In this document: positions 23,414 to 33,685 of the stretch, one piece after another
Layout of the letters: each line of letters begins with the position of its first letter
Numbering within the stretch: position 1 is the stretch's first letter
Assembly: GCA_902806575.1 (NCBI GenBank)
Contig: CADCXD010000004.1
Span: forward strand, 930,001-994,000
DNA from: Jackrogersella multiformis
Taxonomy: Eukaryota > Ascomycota > Sordariomycetes > Xylariales > Hypoxylaceae
Direction: 5' to 3'
Length of the DNA: 64,000 nucleotides
The notes under the pieces: generated by a model
What the model was told of the DNA's origin: nothing
Database searches by the model: none
Seen by the model: only the letters and a program-made list of their open reading frames with translations
Position numbers and translations under genes: made by a program

Positions 23414-24418
23414 TTACTTCACATAAGGTGGACCCAAGCCCCTTAGAAGTGGAATTCGATAAGAGAGGAATTTTGGCAGGGCCGTAACCATCACGGGATT
23501 GCACGGCCCAAGTTTCCCATCCTCCAGTTCGAAGGTACCCAACAGTGTCCCTAACAAAACGCTCGTCTGAACCGCTTCTAGGTTCGCATCGAGAACCTTT
23601 CGTACGTCTGCGGGGATGCCTTTGAAGATCTCTTCCCAGAGACCTCTCTCCGACTCTTCGAATTCGTCCGGCATATAGAACTCGCCTTCGGAAAATTCAC
23701 CAGCAAGCGTGTGGATCCGGCCAAGGCCCATTCCGAAGGGAAGGGGTGATGAAAGTTCCCGGTCAACGATCCCTGATACCTGATAGTTCTCGTCGATCAG
23801 GACGTTTACCTGGTTGAGGTCGAAGTGGGATATAAAGAGCGGGAGTCTCTTCAAGTGGTCCAGCTTGCCGAGGAATTCTTGAGCGACCTCCCGAAACGGC
23901 TGGGCCTCGCTTTTCTGTGTAGATACGAGCATTTCGAGATGAGGGCGGAGTTTGTTGTCGACGACGTTGGCGCTATTTCCTTCGACATAATCCCGAGAAA
24001 GAATTCTGCCGAGAGACTTGTTGATTGTGACGATGACTTTTGGGCCTGCGCCCGCAGTGCCTTCGATCCAAGTCTTGCCCGGGATACGATCCATCCAATA
24101 CGTCCAGATATTCTCACGTTCCAGCTCTTCGTCTTTGAGTAGTTCGATGTCCGGAACAACTTGACCGAGGGCCTGCCTAGCAACCTTGAAGGGCCCAATA
24201 TCCAGGGGCTCGGGACGGAATTGGATAACAACCTCCGTGCGGTCCTGTAAGGTAACAATCATGGTTCTGCTGAAGGAACCCTGATATTCCGGTCCTTGGG
24301 CTGTCTTCGCGGTGATACCGGAATGAAGTTGTGCAAGCTGCTTGGCTTTATTGGCCTGCTTTTGTTCGGTGTTCAAACATACCGGCATATCGTCGTTGGT
24401 ATCAACGTAGATCACCAT
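23414..24418 (-). CDS. Aminoglycoside-phosphotransferase-like (APH) kinase-fold protein
   Basis: A single exon of 334 residues with the APH/choline-kinase fold. The Brenner-type catalytic loop is ISHFDLNQVNVLID, with H198, D200 and N205 in HxDxxxxN spacing. It is followed by GIVDRELSS, whose D219 takes the place of the DFG aspartate that binds metal. Upstream, VVIQFRPEPLDIGPFKVAR matches the beta-strand region with the ATP-anchoring position; a basic residue is at the expected place only loosely. Fungal genomes hold many such proteins of unknown substrate; the name does not imply antibiotic resistance. No signal or membrane segment. The ATG at 24418 is preceded by an AT-rich 5' region. Family call fairly firm, substrate unknown. 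Confidence 0.78.
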   Translation of the reverse strand: MVIYVDTNDDMPVCLNTEQKQANKAKQLAQLHSGITAKTAQGPEYQGSFSRTMIVTLQDRTEVVIQFRPEPLDIGPFKVARQALGQVVPDIELLKDEELERENIWTYWMDRIPGKTWIEGTAGAGPKVIVTINKSLGRILSRDYVEGNSANVVDNKLRPHLEMLVSTQKSEAQPFREVAQEFLGKLDHLKRLPLFISHFDLNQVNVLIDENYQVSGIVDRELSSPLPFGMGLGRIHTLAGEFSEGEFYMPDEFEESERGLWEEIFKGIPADVRKVLDANLEAVQTSVLLGTLLGTFELEDGKLGPCNPVMVTALPKFLSYRIPLLRGLGPPYVK

Positions 24419-25165
24419 CTTGGAAAGTAGGAGAGTGTACCTTGTTGAACAAGAAATGAAAGGGAGTATGGTTCTAAGTGGGATCGGATTAGGATCCTTG
24501 TCTTGCTGAGGAGTGCTGTAGTAGAAGTCCTTGCTGTGTGGTGGAGGAAAGCAAAGTGTCTTGACGGAGGAATATGGTATGAAGAGGTTCGGTGAAGTTT
24601 AAGTTTTAAAGTGCTGACCGCCTTTCATTTGCACTCGTTTTTAAATTAATGCCTGAGTGTACGAGGGGTTATTTTGTGATACGGCGTACCATCATACCCG
24701 GAGGTTAGGAGTACGGAGGTGCAAAACCACGGATGGCCCGTGCGTTATGAGCTTACAGCCATTTTGCGAGAACCTCACTTTGCAATTTCGGACTTAACAA
24801 CCAATTCATCACTTTTCCACTTTAGACCTATTATAGGAACGCTTTTCTAGTCAGCTAGAGCAAGCTCCAGGACACCAGACTTAGTCTCACCACAAATGCC
24901 CCTGGGTAGTTTTAACTCCGCTTGCAGAACTACTATGATTATATAAAGCTTCCTTAAGGAGTAGATTGTGGACCTGTACTATAGGTAAATATCAACGTCC
25001 GATAACTGTCCGAATACCTAATTGTTCGATACATGCGCCGTCTTCGGCGAGGTGAACATAGTAGAAACTTCACTTCCATTATATCGAGACTCTATTTACC
25101 CAAACTTCGTCTTATTAGTACCTATTTGATAACCACCTTTCAGGCCTGCGACATCCTCTATTGAA
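24419..25165. other. Divergent promoter region, kinase-like / MYND gene
   Basis: No gene. Both neighbours start here in opposite directions. No copy of the CCTAGGTAGG palindrome was noticed, which is unusual for this window. Confidence 0.45.
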
Positions 25166-26197
25166 ATGGCTCCTCGCAACCTACCACTTCCCCCTCGTCA
25201 ATGTGAGGTCTGCAAGACTAGAGAAAACCTGGTTCGATGCAATACTTGTCATGTTGTTTGGTATTGTGGCCCCCAGCACAGAATCGCCCATCGAAGTCTT
25301 CACGAAAGTGAATGCAATGAGATTAAGAAGAGAAAAGAGACGTTCGCGGAGGAGGATAAAAAGCTGCGAACTCCAAAAAGCAGAGCGAAACTAGGGGCTC
25401 CGGATAGGGTCTTCGAAGACTACGAGGGTCGCTTTTGGACCCTCGTTGGAACCACCAACTACATGCTAGCATTGAACTGGCTAGCTGGGGCTTACCTCGA
25501 AGTCCATACTACCGATGCTGTCCAGACTAGCTTGGATCGTTTCATGGACATGCTCAGACTTGACCGCAGCGACAATCGGGGCGTTCACAAAATAGTACCT
25601 TATCTCATGCTACGTCTCAACAAGGACCAGGAATGCTACGACTTCTTGAAATGGTGGGCTACTTGCGGCCCAGATGGAAAACGTAACTGGGACAATCAAG
25701 ATCTGCCATACTTGGACAACATCAAGGATGCTGATGTTTATGAACCTTGCGACGTTATAATCGGTTCACGTCTGACGTTGACTCCCGCACTCATTTTGAT
25801 CAAGATCAGACTTCTCATCGACCTACAAACCCTCGAGGAAACAGTCCGCGCGGCCCAGGGAAGGATGTTGACATCCATAGTCCCTAGGCAGACAGGCATG
25901 ATGCTCTTGCTTGACCAAACCCCACGCATCAATATGCTGAAGGCCCAAATCCGAACACTTTACCTTGGCGGCTTCAAAGCTAACAAGTATTTCTGGCCGG
26001 CGCTGATTAATCCTGGTGACAACCTCACCGCAGAGGTTAGACACATTTCTGCTGGCTCCATAGAAGAGATGCAGAATACGCTACACCTCTCGTACGCAGC
26101 ATGGGCAGAGACGCCAGGTGCCATAGACGTGATCCGTGACTTGGTTGAAGAGCATAAACGAGCGAAGGGAAATTTCAAGGTTGGCGATGTTTATTAG
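25166..26197 (+). CDS. MYND-type zinc finger protein
   Basis: A single exon of 343 residues. The N-terminal MYND finger spans residues 13-50, with zinc ligands C13, C16, C25, C28, C34, H38, H46 and C50. The sixth ligand is His rather than Cys, within YCGPQHR, a variant common in fungal MYND proteins. MYND fingers bind proline-rich partners. The remaining 290 residues (FWTLVGTTNYMLALNWLAGAYLEV, then helical stretches up to VIRDLVEEHKRAKGNFKVGD) have no domain that I recognise. I see no SET-domain motif, so a methyltransferase role is not supported. The ATG at 25166 sits at the start of the finger with no upstream in-frame ATG needed. Confidence 0.85.
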   Translation: MAPRNLPLPPRQCEVCKTRENLVRCNTCHVVWYCGPQHRIAHRSLHESECNEIKKRKETFAEEDKKLRTPKSRAKLGAPDRVFEDYEGRFWTLVGTTNYMLALNWLAGAYLEVHTTDAVQTSLDRFMDMLRLDRSDNRGVHKIVPYLMLRLNKDQECYDFLKWWATCGPDGKRNWDNQDLPYLDNIKDADVYEPCDVIIGSRLTLTPALILIKIRLLIDLQTLEETVRAAQGRMLTSIVPRQTGMMLLLDQTPRINMLKAQIRTLYLGGFKANKYFWPALINPGDNLTAEVRHISAGSIEEMQNTLHLSYAAWAETPGAIDVIRDLVEEHKRAKGNFKVGDVY

Positions 26198-26535
26198 GAT
26201 TTCGAGGAGGTATGGAACTTGGACGGTTCACTGAAAAAAGGGGCGGAAAAAAAGAAAAAAAAAGAAAGAAAAACCACCTTGTTTGCATCTCTAAGCATGC
26301 AATGAACCTGTCGCAAGGCCTCGCCATTCGTGCGTAAATGCCAGCCGATTATTAGCTACCTCCCTACCTAGAAAGCAGATACCTCAAGTAGAGCTTAGAA
26401 TACAGGCACACTTCCCCCAATTATTCACCGCAGCCCTCGCAAGCCTTCTCTACTTACCTTATAAAGACCATGTGCATGACAGACCAGCCAAAAGCCTTCC
26501 CCCCAAAGCAAATAATCCTTATCTTCCTCTCTCCC
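26198..26535. other. Intergenic between convergent genes
   Basis: Contains a long purine tract of A runs broken by G (about 26234-26275) just after the MYND gene, probably in its 3' UTR, and a CCTCCCTACCTAG motif copy near 26358. Confidence 0.5.
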
Positions 26536-27721
26536 TCACGCTCCCCCTTCCCCTCCCTCTGCCCCAAACTCAAACCTACTACTCTCCCTAAGCCAGGCCT
26601 CGAAATCCTGCAAGCGCGGCTCCCCCTCCCTCAGGGCATCCACATCAACAGCATAGCCGTCGGTCTCGAACCAGCGGAACATGGCGCCGACGTTGCGCGC
26701 GGCGACGACGGCGCGCACGGCCCAGCCGACGACGTACCAGGCCTGCGGCAGCTCGCGGCCGCCGGAAACGCGGCGGTAGGTCGCGCGCGCCTCGGCCAGC
26801 GTCAGCGCGTCGCCCGCCAGCCCGATGGCGCGGTCCCGGAACCGCGGGTCCGACGGCGAGGTAAGCGCCGCCGCCCCGAAGAGCCCGATGTCCCGCACGC
26901 TGACTAGTTGCAGCTTGTGCGAGGCGGGCAGCGTGTTCCACAGGCTGGCGAAGACCATGCCGAAGGCGCCGCCGGGGTTTACTGTGAGGGGAGGTCAGGG
27001 TTAGTAATTCTGGTGAGGAGTTTGGGGGGTATGGATATGGGTATGAGTATGGGTGTGAGTGTGAGCAAGGGATGAGTATGAGTAGGGGATAGACGTAAGG
27101 GGTGCATGTATGTAGGTATGTATGATAAGGTAGGTATTAGAACAGGTCAGTGGGAGGGGGTGTCTCACGATTATCCATAAAAGCCACGGGCCGGAGTATC
27201 GTGTAAGTCAAGCTGCCATCAGAGGCCTCGGCGGCGGCGCGCAGGTGGACCTCGACATTGTGCTTCTGCGTGAAGTGCGGGATGTCGGTAGGGGTGTCCC
27301 AGGACTTGGGCTCGCCGCCGCGGTCCACGCTCGAGAACACGAAGTGCAACTTCCTGCTCCCGCGCACGTGCGCAGCGGCGGCGTCGACGAGCAGCGTGGC
27401 CTGCGGCTCCTCGTCCGGCGGCGTCGTGTAGCTGAACACGGCGTCGATGTCCGGGTGCGCCCTGAAGATCGCGTCCGGCGCCCGCGTGTCACCCTCCACC
27501 ACCGCCAGGTCCAGGCCCGGGTACTTGGACGCCAGGGCCTGCGCCTTGGGCGAGGAGGCCGAGCGGGTGAGCGCTAGAACCTTTACGTTTGCCGTGGTCT
27601 TGGTCTTGGCTTCTGTTGTGGATGTGGATGATGATAGGATGTTCGACAGCTCTGCTAGCACGTAGCCTCCCTGCTGACCCGTCGCGCCGACGACTAGAAT
27701 GGTGCGTGCAGGAGTCGACAT
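26536..27721 (-). CDS. NmrA-like family NAD(P)-binding protein
   Basis: Two exons on the minus strand, 27721-27169 and 26981-26536, joined in phase 1 (FMDN to LNPGGAFGMVF), 332 residues. The Rossmann fingerprint GATGQQG lies at residues 12-18 within ILVVGATGQQGGYVLAEL. It continues with VKVLALTRS and VVEGD, the usual NmrA/HSCARG order, and a THFTQKHNVE-like K motif (HFTQKHNVEVHLR). NmrA-like proteins sense NAD(P) redox state or act as atypical short-chain reductases. The founding Aspergillus NmrA represses the nitrogen regulator AreA, but most paralogues have unknown roles, so no nitrogen function is claimed. Exon 2 is very GC-rich. The 187-base intron carries G-rich short repeats. Confidence 0.85.
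27000..27125. repeat. G-rich degenerate GTATGG/GTGAG repeats in intron
   Basis: Within the NmrA-like gene's intron the plus strand reads as a run of GGTATG, GAGTATG, GGGTGTGAG and similar units, ending in GTAGGTATGTATG. On the transcribed strand this is C/A/T-rich. Low-complexity, possibly slippage-derived. Confidence 0.6.
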
Positions 27722-28819
27722 CGTGGTGTTCGGTTAGTTGCCTTGGCGAAATCTTGCAAAGACGGACAAGTCTTTTTAGGTACTACCAGGTAAGGTAGGT
27801 ACGGTTATGAGTTTTGAATATGGAATACCTATCGAAAACGGAAGGTCAATCAATGTTAATTAAGAGCAAGCTATCGCTCGGATACGGACAGGTTCTGGAA
27901 GCCGACGCTATTATGATATGATGATTCACATTGACTCAGGATGCCCCTGTCATGACAAAGCCAAGTAGGAATGTAGGTACCTAGTGTACACCTGGTTACA
28001 TACGACTCCTTGAGCGCTGCCTCATTCCAAGCTGGAGTAGGCAGTGAGGTACAAAGCACATATGCAATTCATTAATGCGTTCCTAAATGTATGCAACCTG
28101 CAACCCGCAACCGCGGCTGCTACTAATGACTCCCGAATATAAATATAATCCTCGAGCTCGTATTACCTCTACCACTCAGCACTGGGGGCCCTACTACTCG
28201 CTCCCCGAGTCTTTACGAGATAAATTTAAAAGGGGGGGCGCAGTGAAACAAAGGAAAACCTATAGACGAAGTCAATTGTAATTAAGAGCGGCCTACGCCA
28301 CCGCCTTAGCTCTTCTGCCCTCGGTCCCGAGCGGACGTATGTGCTGTATCTAGGTGCATGTCTAGGTACCTGGTAGGTATGCTGGTATGTAGGCACGCAG
28401 GAATCGGGAACTTACATATTACGGAATGTTTCACGATGGCCTAACCGACAACGCGGATCACGAGTTGCAGTTTGTGTAAATGTTTGCTTGGAATTGCCTA
28501 TTGTCGGCGTTTTACCTGCTCATCGCCTTATCTAGGTAGGTAGATGGTTTGTATTATAATGCTTTCTTGTGTATGGATACGTACGTAGCCCTTTCAGCTC
28601 GCAAAGCCACTCTACGAGAGCTGAAATCGAATATCGCACTAAAAAGAAAATCGTCTAAATCATCGTTTTTCTCCTAGTGCATATGCATAGGCGCCCTTCA
28701 CGAAAACCGCATGCATCGCTCGCTCGCTCGCTTGAACAGTGACCTAGGTCGGATGATTGATTGCGCCACCAAATGCAACAGTAATTAATTCGTCGGTATC
28801 ATAAACCAGCGTTCCGCCC
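27722..28819. other. Intergenic, motif-rich, no gene seen
   Basis: Copies of the CCTAGGTAGG-type motif at about 27776-27802, 28350-28385 and 28530-28543. A CGCT tetranucleotide repeat lies at 28717-28732. The small ORFs here have no recognisable content. Confidence 0.5.
28717..28732. repeat. (CGCT)4 microsatellite
   Basis: Four perfect tetranucleotide units, seen directly. Confidence 0.8.
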
Positions 28820-30375
28820 TCACATAGCTGGTCCCTCCCAGGCGTCTCTTCGTAGTCGGCAAAGCCACGCCCGTTTGTGCGGGAACGATAGCTCCCTCTC
28901 CTTCGCGAAACCCCCGAACTGGAGATGCTGAATAAACCTATACACGTGTCAGTGAACCGCAGATCGTCGGATATTAGTAATCCAGCTCACCTCGCGTTGT
29001 CGACCCTCGGCTCCAGGCAGATATTCATCGTGCGGTAGTCTGCCTGGAAGCACCAGTGGACGAGGCTCGAAAGCCACTGCTGTACCCTCCCCCTTGCCCA
29101 TTCTTCGCCGATGAACACGTGTATGCCCCGATCAAAATCTTGCACTTCGTTGCCCATGTAGCGTCCTAGGTTATCCTCTTTTACCCAGTAGATTTCGAAG
29201 TACCCGAAAGGTACGCCGTCCCACATCCCGATGGCTGGGAACGAATTGCGCGACTGCAAAGCGTTCGAGAGGAAGTTAGGCTCGTACTGGCCCCAGAATG
29301 CCGCCACTCTAGGGTTTGAAAGCCACATTTGAAGTAGCGAGCAATCGGACAAGGTATTCAGGTGAGTATTCTCCCTTTCGCTTGGCCCGACGGGTCCAAG
29401 GCAAGGAACAGGCTTCGGCGAGAGGGATGCCACGCGGAATGAAAGGTACTTCCCCACACTAGGTATGAAGCGCGTGTAGAAGACCTCGCCCATATGCGGG
29501 GGCTTCTGTCGCAATGGATGTCGGACATTGTTCGTTGATATGTATTGCAGTGGCGCGGGAGGGTAATAGGTTGGCAGGTGAGAGGATGAATGATATGGCC
29601 CGATAGGGGAAGATGACGGCTCAGGTGTCAAATGGGTGGGTATGTATGTCAGTTGACCTGTCTCGCTCTTAACTGGTGAAGTAGGACGGCTGCTATTCGG
29701 CGATCCAGGATAAGAGCTGTGCTTCACCGGCTGTAAGGTGAAGAGGAATAGGCCGGTGTGGATTTGCCAAAACATACGTCGAGTAACAAACATATGGTCC
29801 CATCCGTGATTGTTCTCGCTGGAGCTCTCTCCGACGGCTGAATCTAGTGTGGTTATTAGGCCCATCCTCTCCAGCTTTGGGATCATGTTCCTCGTGCGTA
29901 GGACGCCCTCCCGTTTGATTCTTATGCGCCACTCGCCTCTAGGCCGCGCCTCGGGCGGGGCATACTTGGAATGTTCGGTTAAAACATATGGCGACGGCTC
30001 GGTATGTTGGAAATACCAATAAAGCGATACCCAAAGCATCATAGCCACCTGTCGCGACTGGCTTGCATGTGGCTTGAATTCGCTACTTGAGGGATTTGAG
30101 ATAGACGATATAAAGATGGTGTCATTTTGCAAGGTTGGCTGGCTGTACTTATGAATATGACTTCGTTTAGAATGAGACTCATTCGGCTCATCCTCCTCAA
30201 GAGTGAGGGTATTGAGGCGGTCTTCGGGATTATCTTCACTGTGCAAAACGACTGTCCAGCCAACAGGAAACGGTGCATGGTTATTTGGCTCGTTAGACTT
30301 GAAGAATAGGCCAGAGAAGACAGGCTGAACTGTGAAGATCTGGCCGTCTGGCAAATAGACCATAGACGGCGCCAT
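28820..30375 (-). CDS. N5-hydroxyornithine acyltransferase (siderophore biosynthesis, SidL/SidF type)
   Basis: Two exons on the minus strand, 30375-28991 and 28937-28820, joined as VDNAR-FIQHLQFGGF, 500 residues. The C-terminal half is the GNAT-like AlcB/IucB domain: LSFRVASLSP, LQMWLSNPRVAAFWGQYEP, GMWDGVPFGYFEIYWVKED, DFDRGIHVFIGEEWARG, SSLVHWCF and MNICLEPRVDN, ending FGGFAKERELSFPHKRAWL. In Aspergillus, SidF transfers anhydromevalonyl and SidL transfers acetyl to N5-hydroxyornithine for fusarinine- and ferricrocin-type siderophores. No synthetase, hydroxylase or CoA-ligase gene lies nearby. As I understand it, SidF sits in a siderophore cluster, so the isolated position leans toward SidL. 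The substrate is not decided by sequence reading. A Ser/Pro-rich insert occupies residues about 225-285. The gene is divergent from argininosuccinate lyase. Confidence 0.85.
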
Positions 30376-31795
30376 CTGCCTTGGCGGATATTGGAAGGCG
30401 AAGGTGATATAGGCGATGCCTAGGCTAGGTACCTAGGTAGGTATCGGGATTCGACAATACTTCCAATGATATAACTTAAGGATACATGAGGTAGATATTA
30501 TCACTCATTTTTGGGGCAATAGATCCACAGATAGATAACGCGGCTTATTAAATACTAAATCGTCGACTTGTTCATGTGATGAGTCTGAGAGTGATGGATA
30601 ATGTTACCCTGTTAGATCTGTGTATTGCCGAAAAGATTAAGGAAAAAGATCGAATTGGGTCGATAGTATGTCACTAACAAGTCAACGTGGGACGATAACT
30701 TCAGATCAACCGGCTACGAAGCGTGAAAGCAAACGGCGACTCCGTTTCGTCCACTTTTCGTAAACGTCATACCACATCGGCTGGAACGTCAAAACGGAGG
30801 ACTGCCCGGTCTGGTAGATACCAAGTAGGACTAACCCAGTAACTAGGTAGATGGTGGGGGCCGTTCACGGTTACGGAACTCCCCTATTAGGCCTATCACC
30901 CAGTCACCCTATCACGAGAGGCAAAAATCAGGGGATAGTGGTGTTAGTGGTGTCAGCTTAGGCCTACCGATCTAGAATTTCCCCAGATTCGAAGGTTCCA
31001 ACGTTCCAACGTTCCAAAGTTCTTCGCCTCAACTCGGACAGCCGCATGCAGTCATCACAGCGACTTACATGTGATGTACTTGAGTACTTACAGCCCTAAG
31101 CGACGCCATTGACGATGGCGCCTGTCGTTCCGGTCTGCAGGTATCCAATGAGAGAATGATAATTGCTAAGCAGATTGCTAAGCAGGTATAAAAGGAACCC
31201 TATCCTCATTTGAGGAGACTATTATATGACGGAATGGATACTCAGCTGACAGGTTTTCGGAATGAAAACTCGGAATGGAGTCAATGATGCCTAGTAAATG
31301 GATGCTCTCATCTCTAGTGTACCCAGGTACGTAACATAAATAAAAGTAGACATCACGATCGATAACTTACACTATACACGGAAGAATCAGCCGCAGAATT
31401 TCCAAATATATGCGCCATCATACATCTCTCAATACTTGTAAATAGTGTTAACGGATCTTGAAAGAATGAAATATGAAATGAGGAAGAAACCGGAACGGCA
31501 TTTTGGCCTAGGTAATCGATATTATCTAGTCTAATCGCAATATCCTTTTGTTTCATAATATTAGTAATATCGTCGTATCGAGTTATCAGAAGACCAGATA
31601 TTATGCATCAATTGATGTGTGGGCTAGGTAGGTGAATGAATTTTCAGCTTTTATTCCGATACGGATAAGCAAAATCTCAAGGTCATATAAGAAGATACTT
31701 TTTAATAAGTCACTTAACCACTTCATAAACGACAGTGACTCGACTACCATTTCTTTTCTTTTAAGTTAACTAGTTAAAAATAAGAGACATAAATC
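30376..31795. other. Divergent promoter region, acyltransferase / ARG4
   Basis: 1.42 kb without a gene. A CTAGGTACCTAGGTAGGTATC motif copy begins about 48 bases upstream of the acyltransferase ATG, at 30424-30443. A short tandem of CCAACGTTCCAA-like units lies near 30993-31020. I looked for HGATAR sites of iron GATA factors and did not find a convincing pair. Confidence 0.5.
30424..30443. repeat. CTAGGTACCTAGGTAGGTAT palindromic motif copy
   Basis: One of the clearest copies of the dispersed intergenic palindrome, placed in the proximal promoter of the acyltransferase gene. Confidence 0.6.
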
Positions 31796-32446
31796 ATGGC
31801 GGCAGAGAAGAAGCCCGGCGAGAATATGCTATGGGGAGGTCGCTTTACCGGTACGTATAGTGCATTCTATCGAGCATCACGGGGCGTAGTACACATTCTT
31901 GTCATTCTTATCCTCGAGATATTCCCACAAACATGTTTGTGTTTATGAGTACCATACCGAGAGTAAAATGATGTCTAAGTACCATTCACTCACTTCTGAC
32001 CCGGTCCACTAATTCCCTCGTAGGCGGCCTCGACCCCCTCATGGTGGCTTACAACGAGAGCATCCAATTTGACAAGGCGCTGTTCAAGCAAGACATCCTA
32101 GGCAGCATAGCCTTCGCGCGCGCCAACGAGAAGGGCGGCATGCTGACGGGAGACGAGTTCGGCAAGATCGAGCAGGGCCTGCAGGCCGTGATGCGCGAGT
32201 GGGAGGACGGCAAGTTCGTTATCGTGCCCGGTGTCGACGAGGACATCCACACGGCCAACGAGCGCCGCCTCGGCGAGATCATCGGCAAGGACGTCGCCGG
32301 CAAGCTGCACACCGGCCGCAGCCGCAACGAGCAGGTCGCCTGCGACATGCGCATGTGGCTGCGCGACGAGCTGCGCCGCATCGACGCCCACCTCGTCGCC
32401 TTCCTCCGCGTCGCCGCCGACCGCGCCGAGCACGAGGTCCGCCACG

Positions 32447-32483
<37 letters not shown>

Positions 32484-33372
32484 CATCCGCTGGAGCCACT
32501 GGGTCATGTCGCACAACCTCGCCTTCGCCGGCGACCTCGAGCGCCTGCGCGAGGTCGTCCGCCGCGTCAACCGCAGCCCGCTGGGGTGCGGCGCGCTCGC
32601 CGGCAACCCCTTCGACATCGACCGCGACATGATGGCCGCCGAGCTGGGCTTCGAAGGCCTGCTGTGGAACTCCATGGGCGGCGTGGGCGACCGCGACTTC
32701 GTCACCGAGTTCCTGCAGTGGGCCGCGATGCTGATGCAGCACGTGTCGCGCTGGGCCGAGGACCTGATCATCTACTCGACCGCCGAGTTCGGCTTCGTGC
32801 GGCTGGCCGACGCCTACTCCACCGGAAGCTCGCTGATGCCGCAGAAGAAGAACCCGGACAGCCTGGAGCTGCTGCGGGGCAAGAGCGGCCGCGTGTTCGG
32901 GCAGATGGCCGGGTTCATGGCCACGCAGAAGGGCCTGCCGAGCACGTACAACAAGGACCTGCAGGAGAGCTGGGAGGCCATGCTGGACACGGTCAAGACC
33001 ACCAGCGACAGCATCCAGATCGCGACGGGGGTGCTGGCGACGCTGGCCATCAAGCCCGAGAAGATGCGGGCGGCGCTGGACCCCTTCATGCTGGCCACCG
33101 ACGTGGCCGACTACCTGGTCCGGAAGGGGGTGCCGTTCCGCGAGACGCACCACATCTCGGGGCGCGTCGTGGCGCTGGCCGAGAGCACGGACACGCCGAT
33201 GGACGAGCTGACGTACGAGCAGCTCAAGTCGGTGGACGCGCGCTTCGAGGAGGACATCGCCGAGTCCTTCGACTACGAGCGCAGCGTCGAGATGCGGTCC
33301 GCCAAGGGCGGCACCAGCAAGGACAGCGTCCTGGAGCAGATCAAGGTCCTGAGGCAGATGCTCGAAGCCTGA
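31796..33372 (+). CDS. ARG4: Argininosuccinate lyase (arginine biosynthesis)
   Basis: Splits argininosuccinate into arginine and fumarate, the last step of arginine synthesis. Exon 1 (31796-31850) encodes MAAEKKPGENMLWGGRFT. A 173-base intron follows, then exon 2 (32024-33372), 467 residues in all, the usual length. The superfamily motifs are all seen: LHTGRSRNEQ near 114, PGYTHLQRAQP with the catalytic histidine near 160, and the signature GSSLMPQKKNPD near 286 holding the mobile catalytic serine loop. Exon 2 is strongly biased to G or C in third positions, far above most neighbours, which suggests high expression and explains the long antisense frames. It is convergent with the calcium uniporter, 313 bases away. 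Confidence 0.97.
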
Positions 33373-33685
33373 TGGCGCGGCTTTTAAGCCTACTTGGAGG
33401 TAGTCAAGCGGTTTTTATATATCGAACGAATAAGGAAGAGATGGATCTCCTCTTGGGCAGAAAACCTTGGCGGGAGATTGGGAAAATGAATTAAAAAAAG
33501 GTAGAAAATTAATTAGGTGTGTATAGACAAAAAGTCCAATGATTCACTCGAGTTTTAATTTCCGCAGCCTTTATGTCGTGTTGTATAAATCCGCAATCCG
33601 CCAGCAAGTGAGCTCCAAATCAATCAATCATAACAATGCGCATAATTTTATATACCTCTATGTATATTAGTTTGGGTATCGTGAC
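33373..33685. other. Short intergenic between convergent genes
   Basis: 313 bases holding both 3' ends. AT-rich; no gene. Confidence 0.5.

Noticed and set aside
31353..31556. Small minus-strand ORF upstream of ARG4
   Set aside because: Short, without a domain, in an AT-leaning promoter region.
32098..33494. Long antisense and alternate-frame ORFs over ARG4 (351 and 431 codons)
   Set aside because: They lie wholly within a strongly conserved lyase exon with heavy GC3 bias. Their proteins are low-complexity Arg/Ala/Val-rich strings, typical shadow frames.
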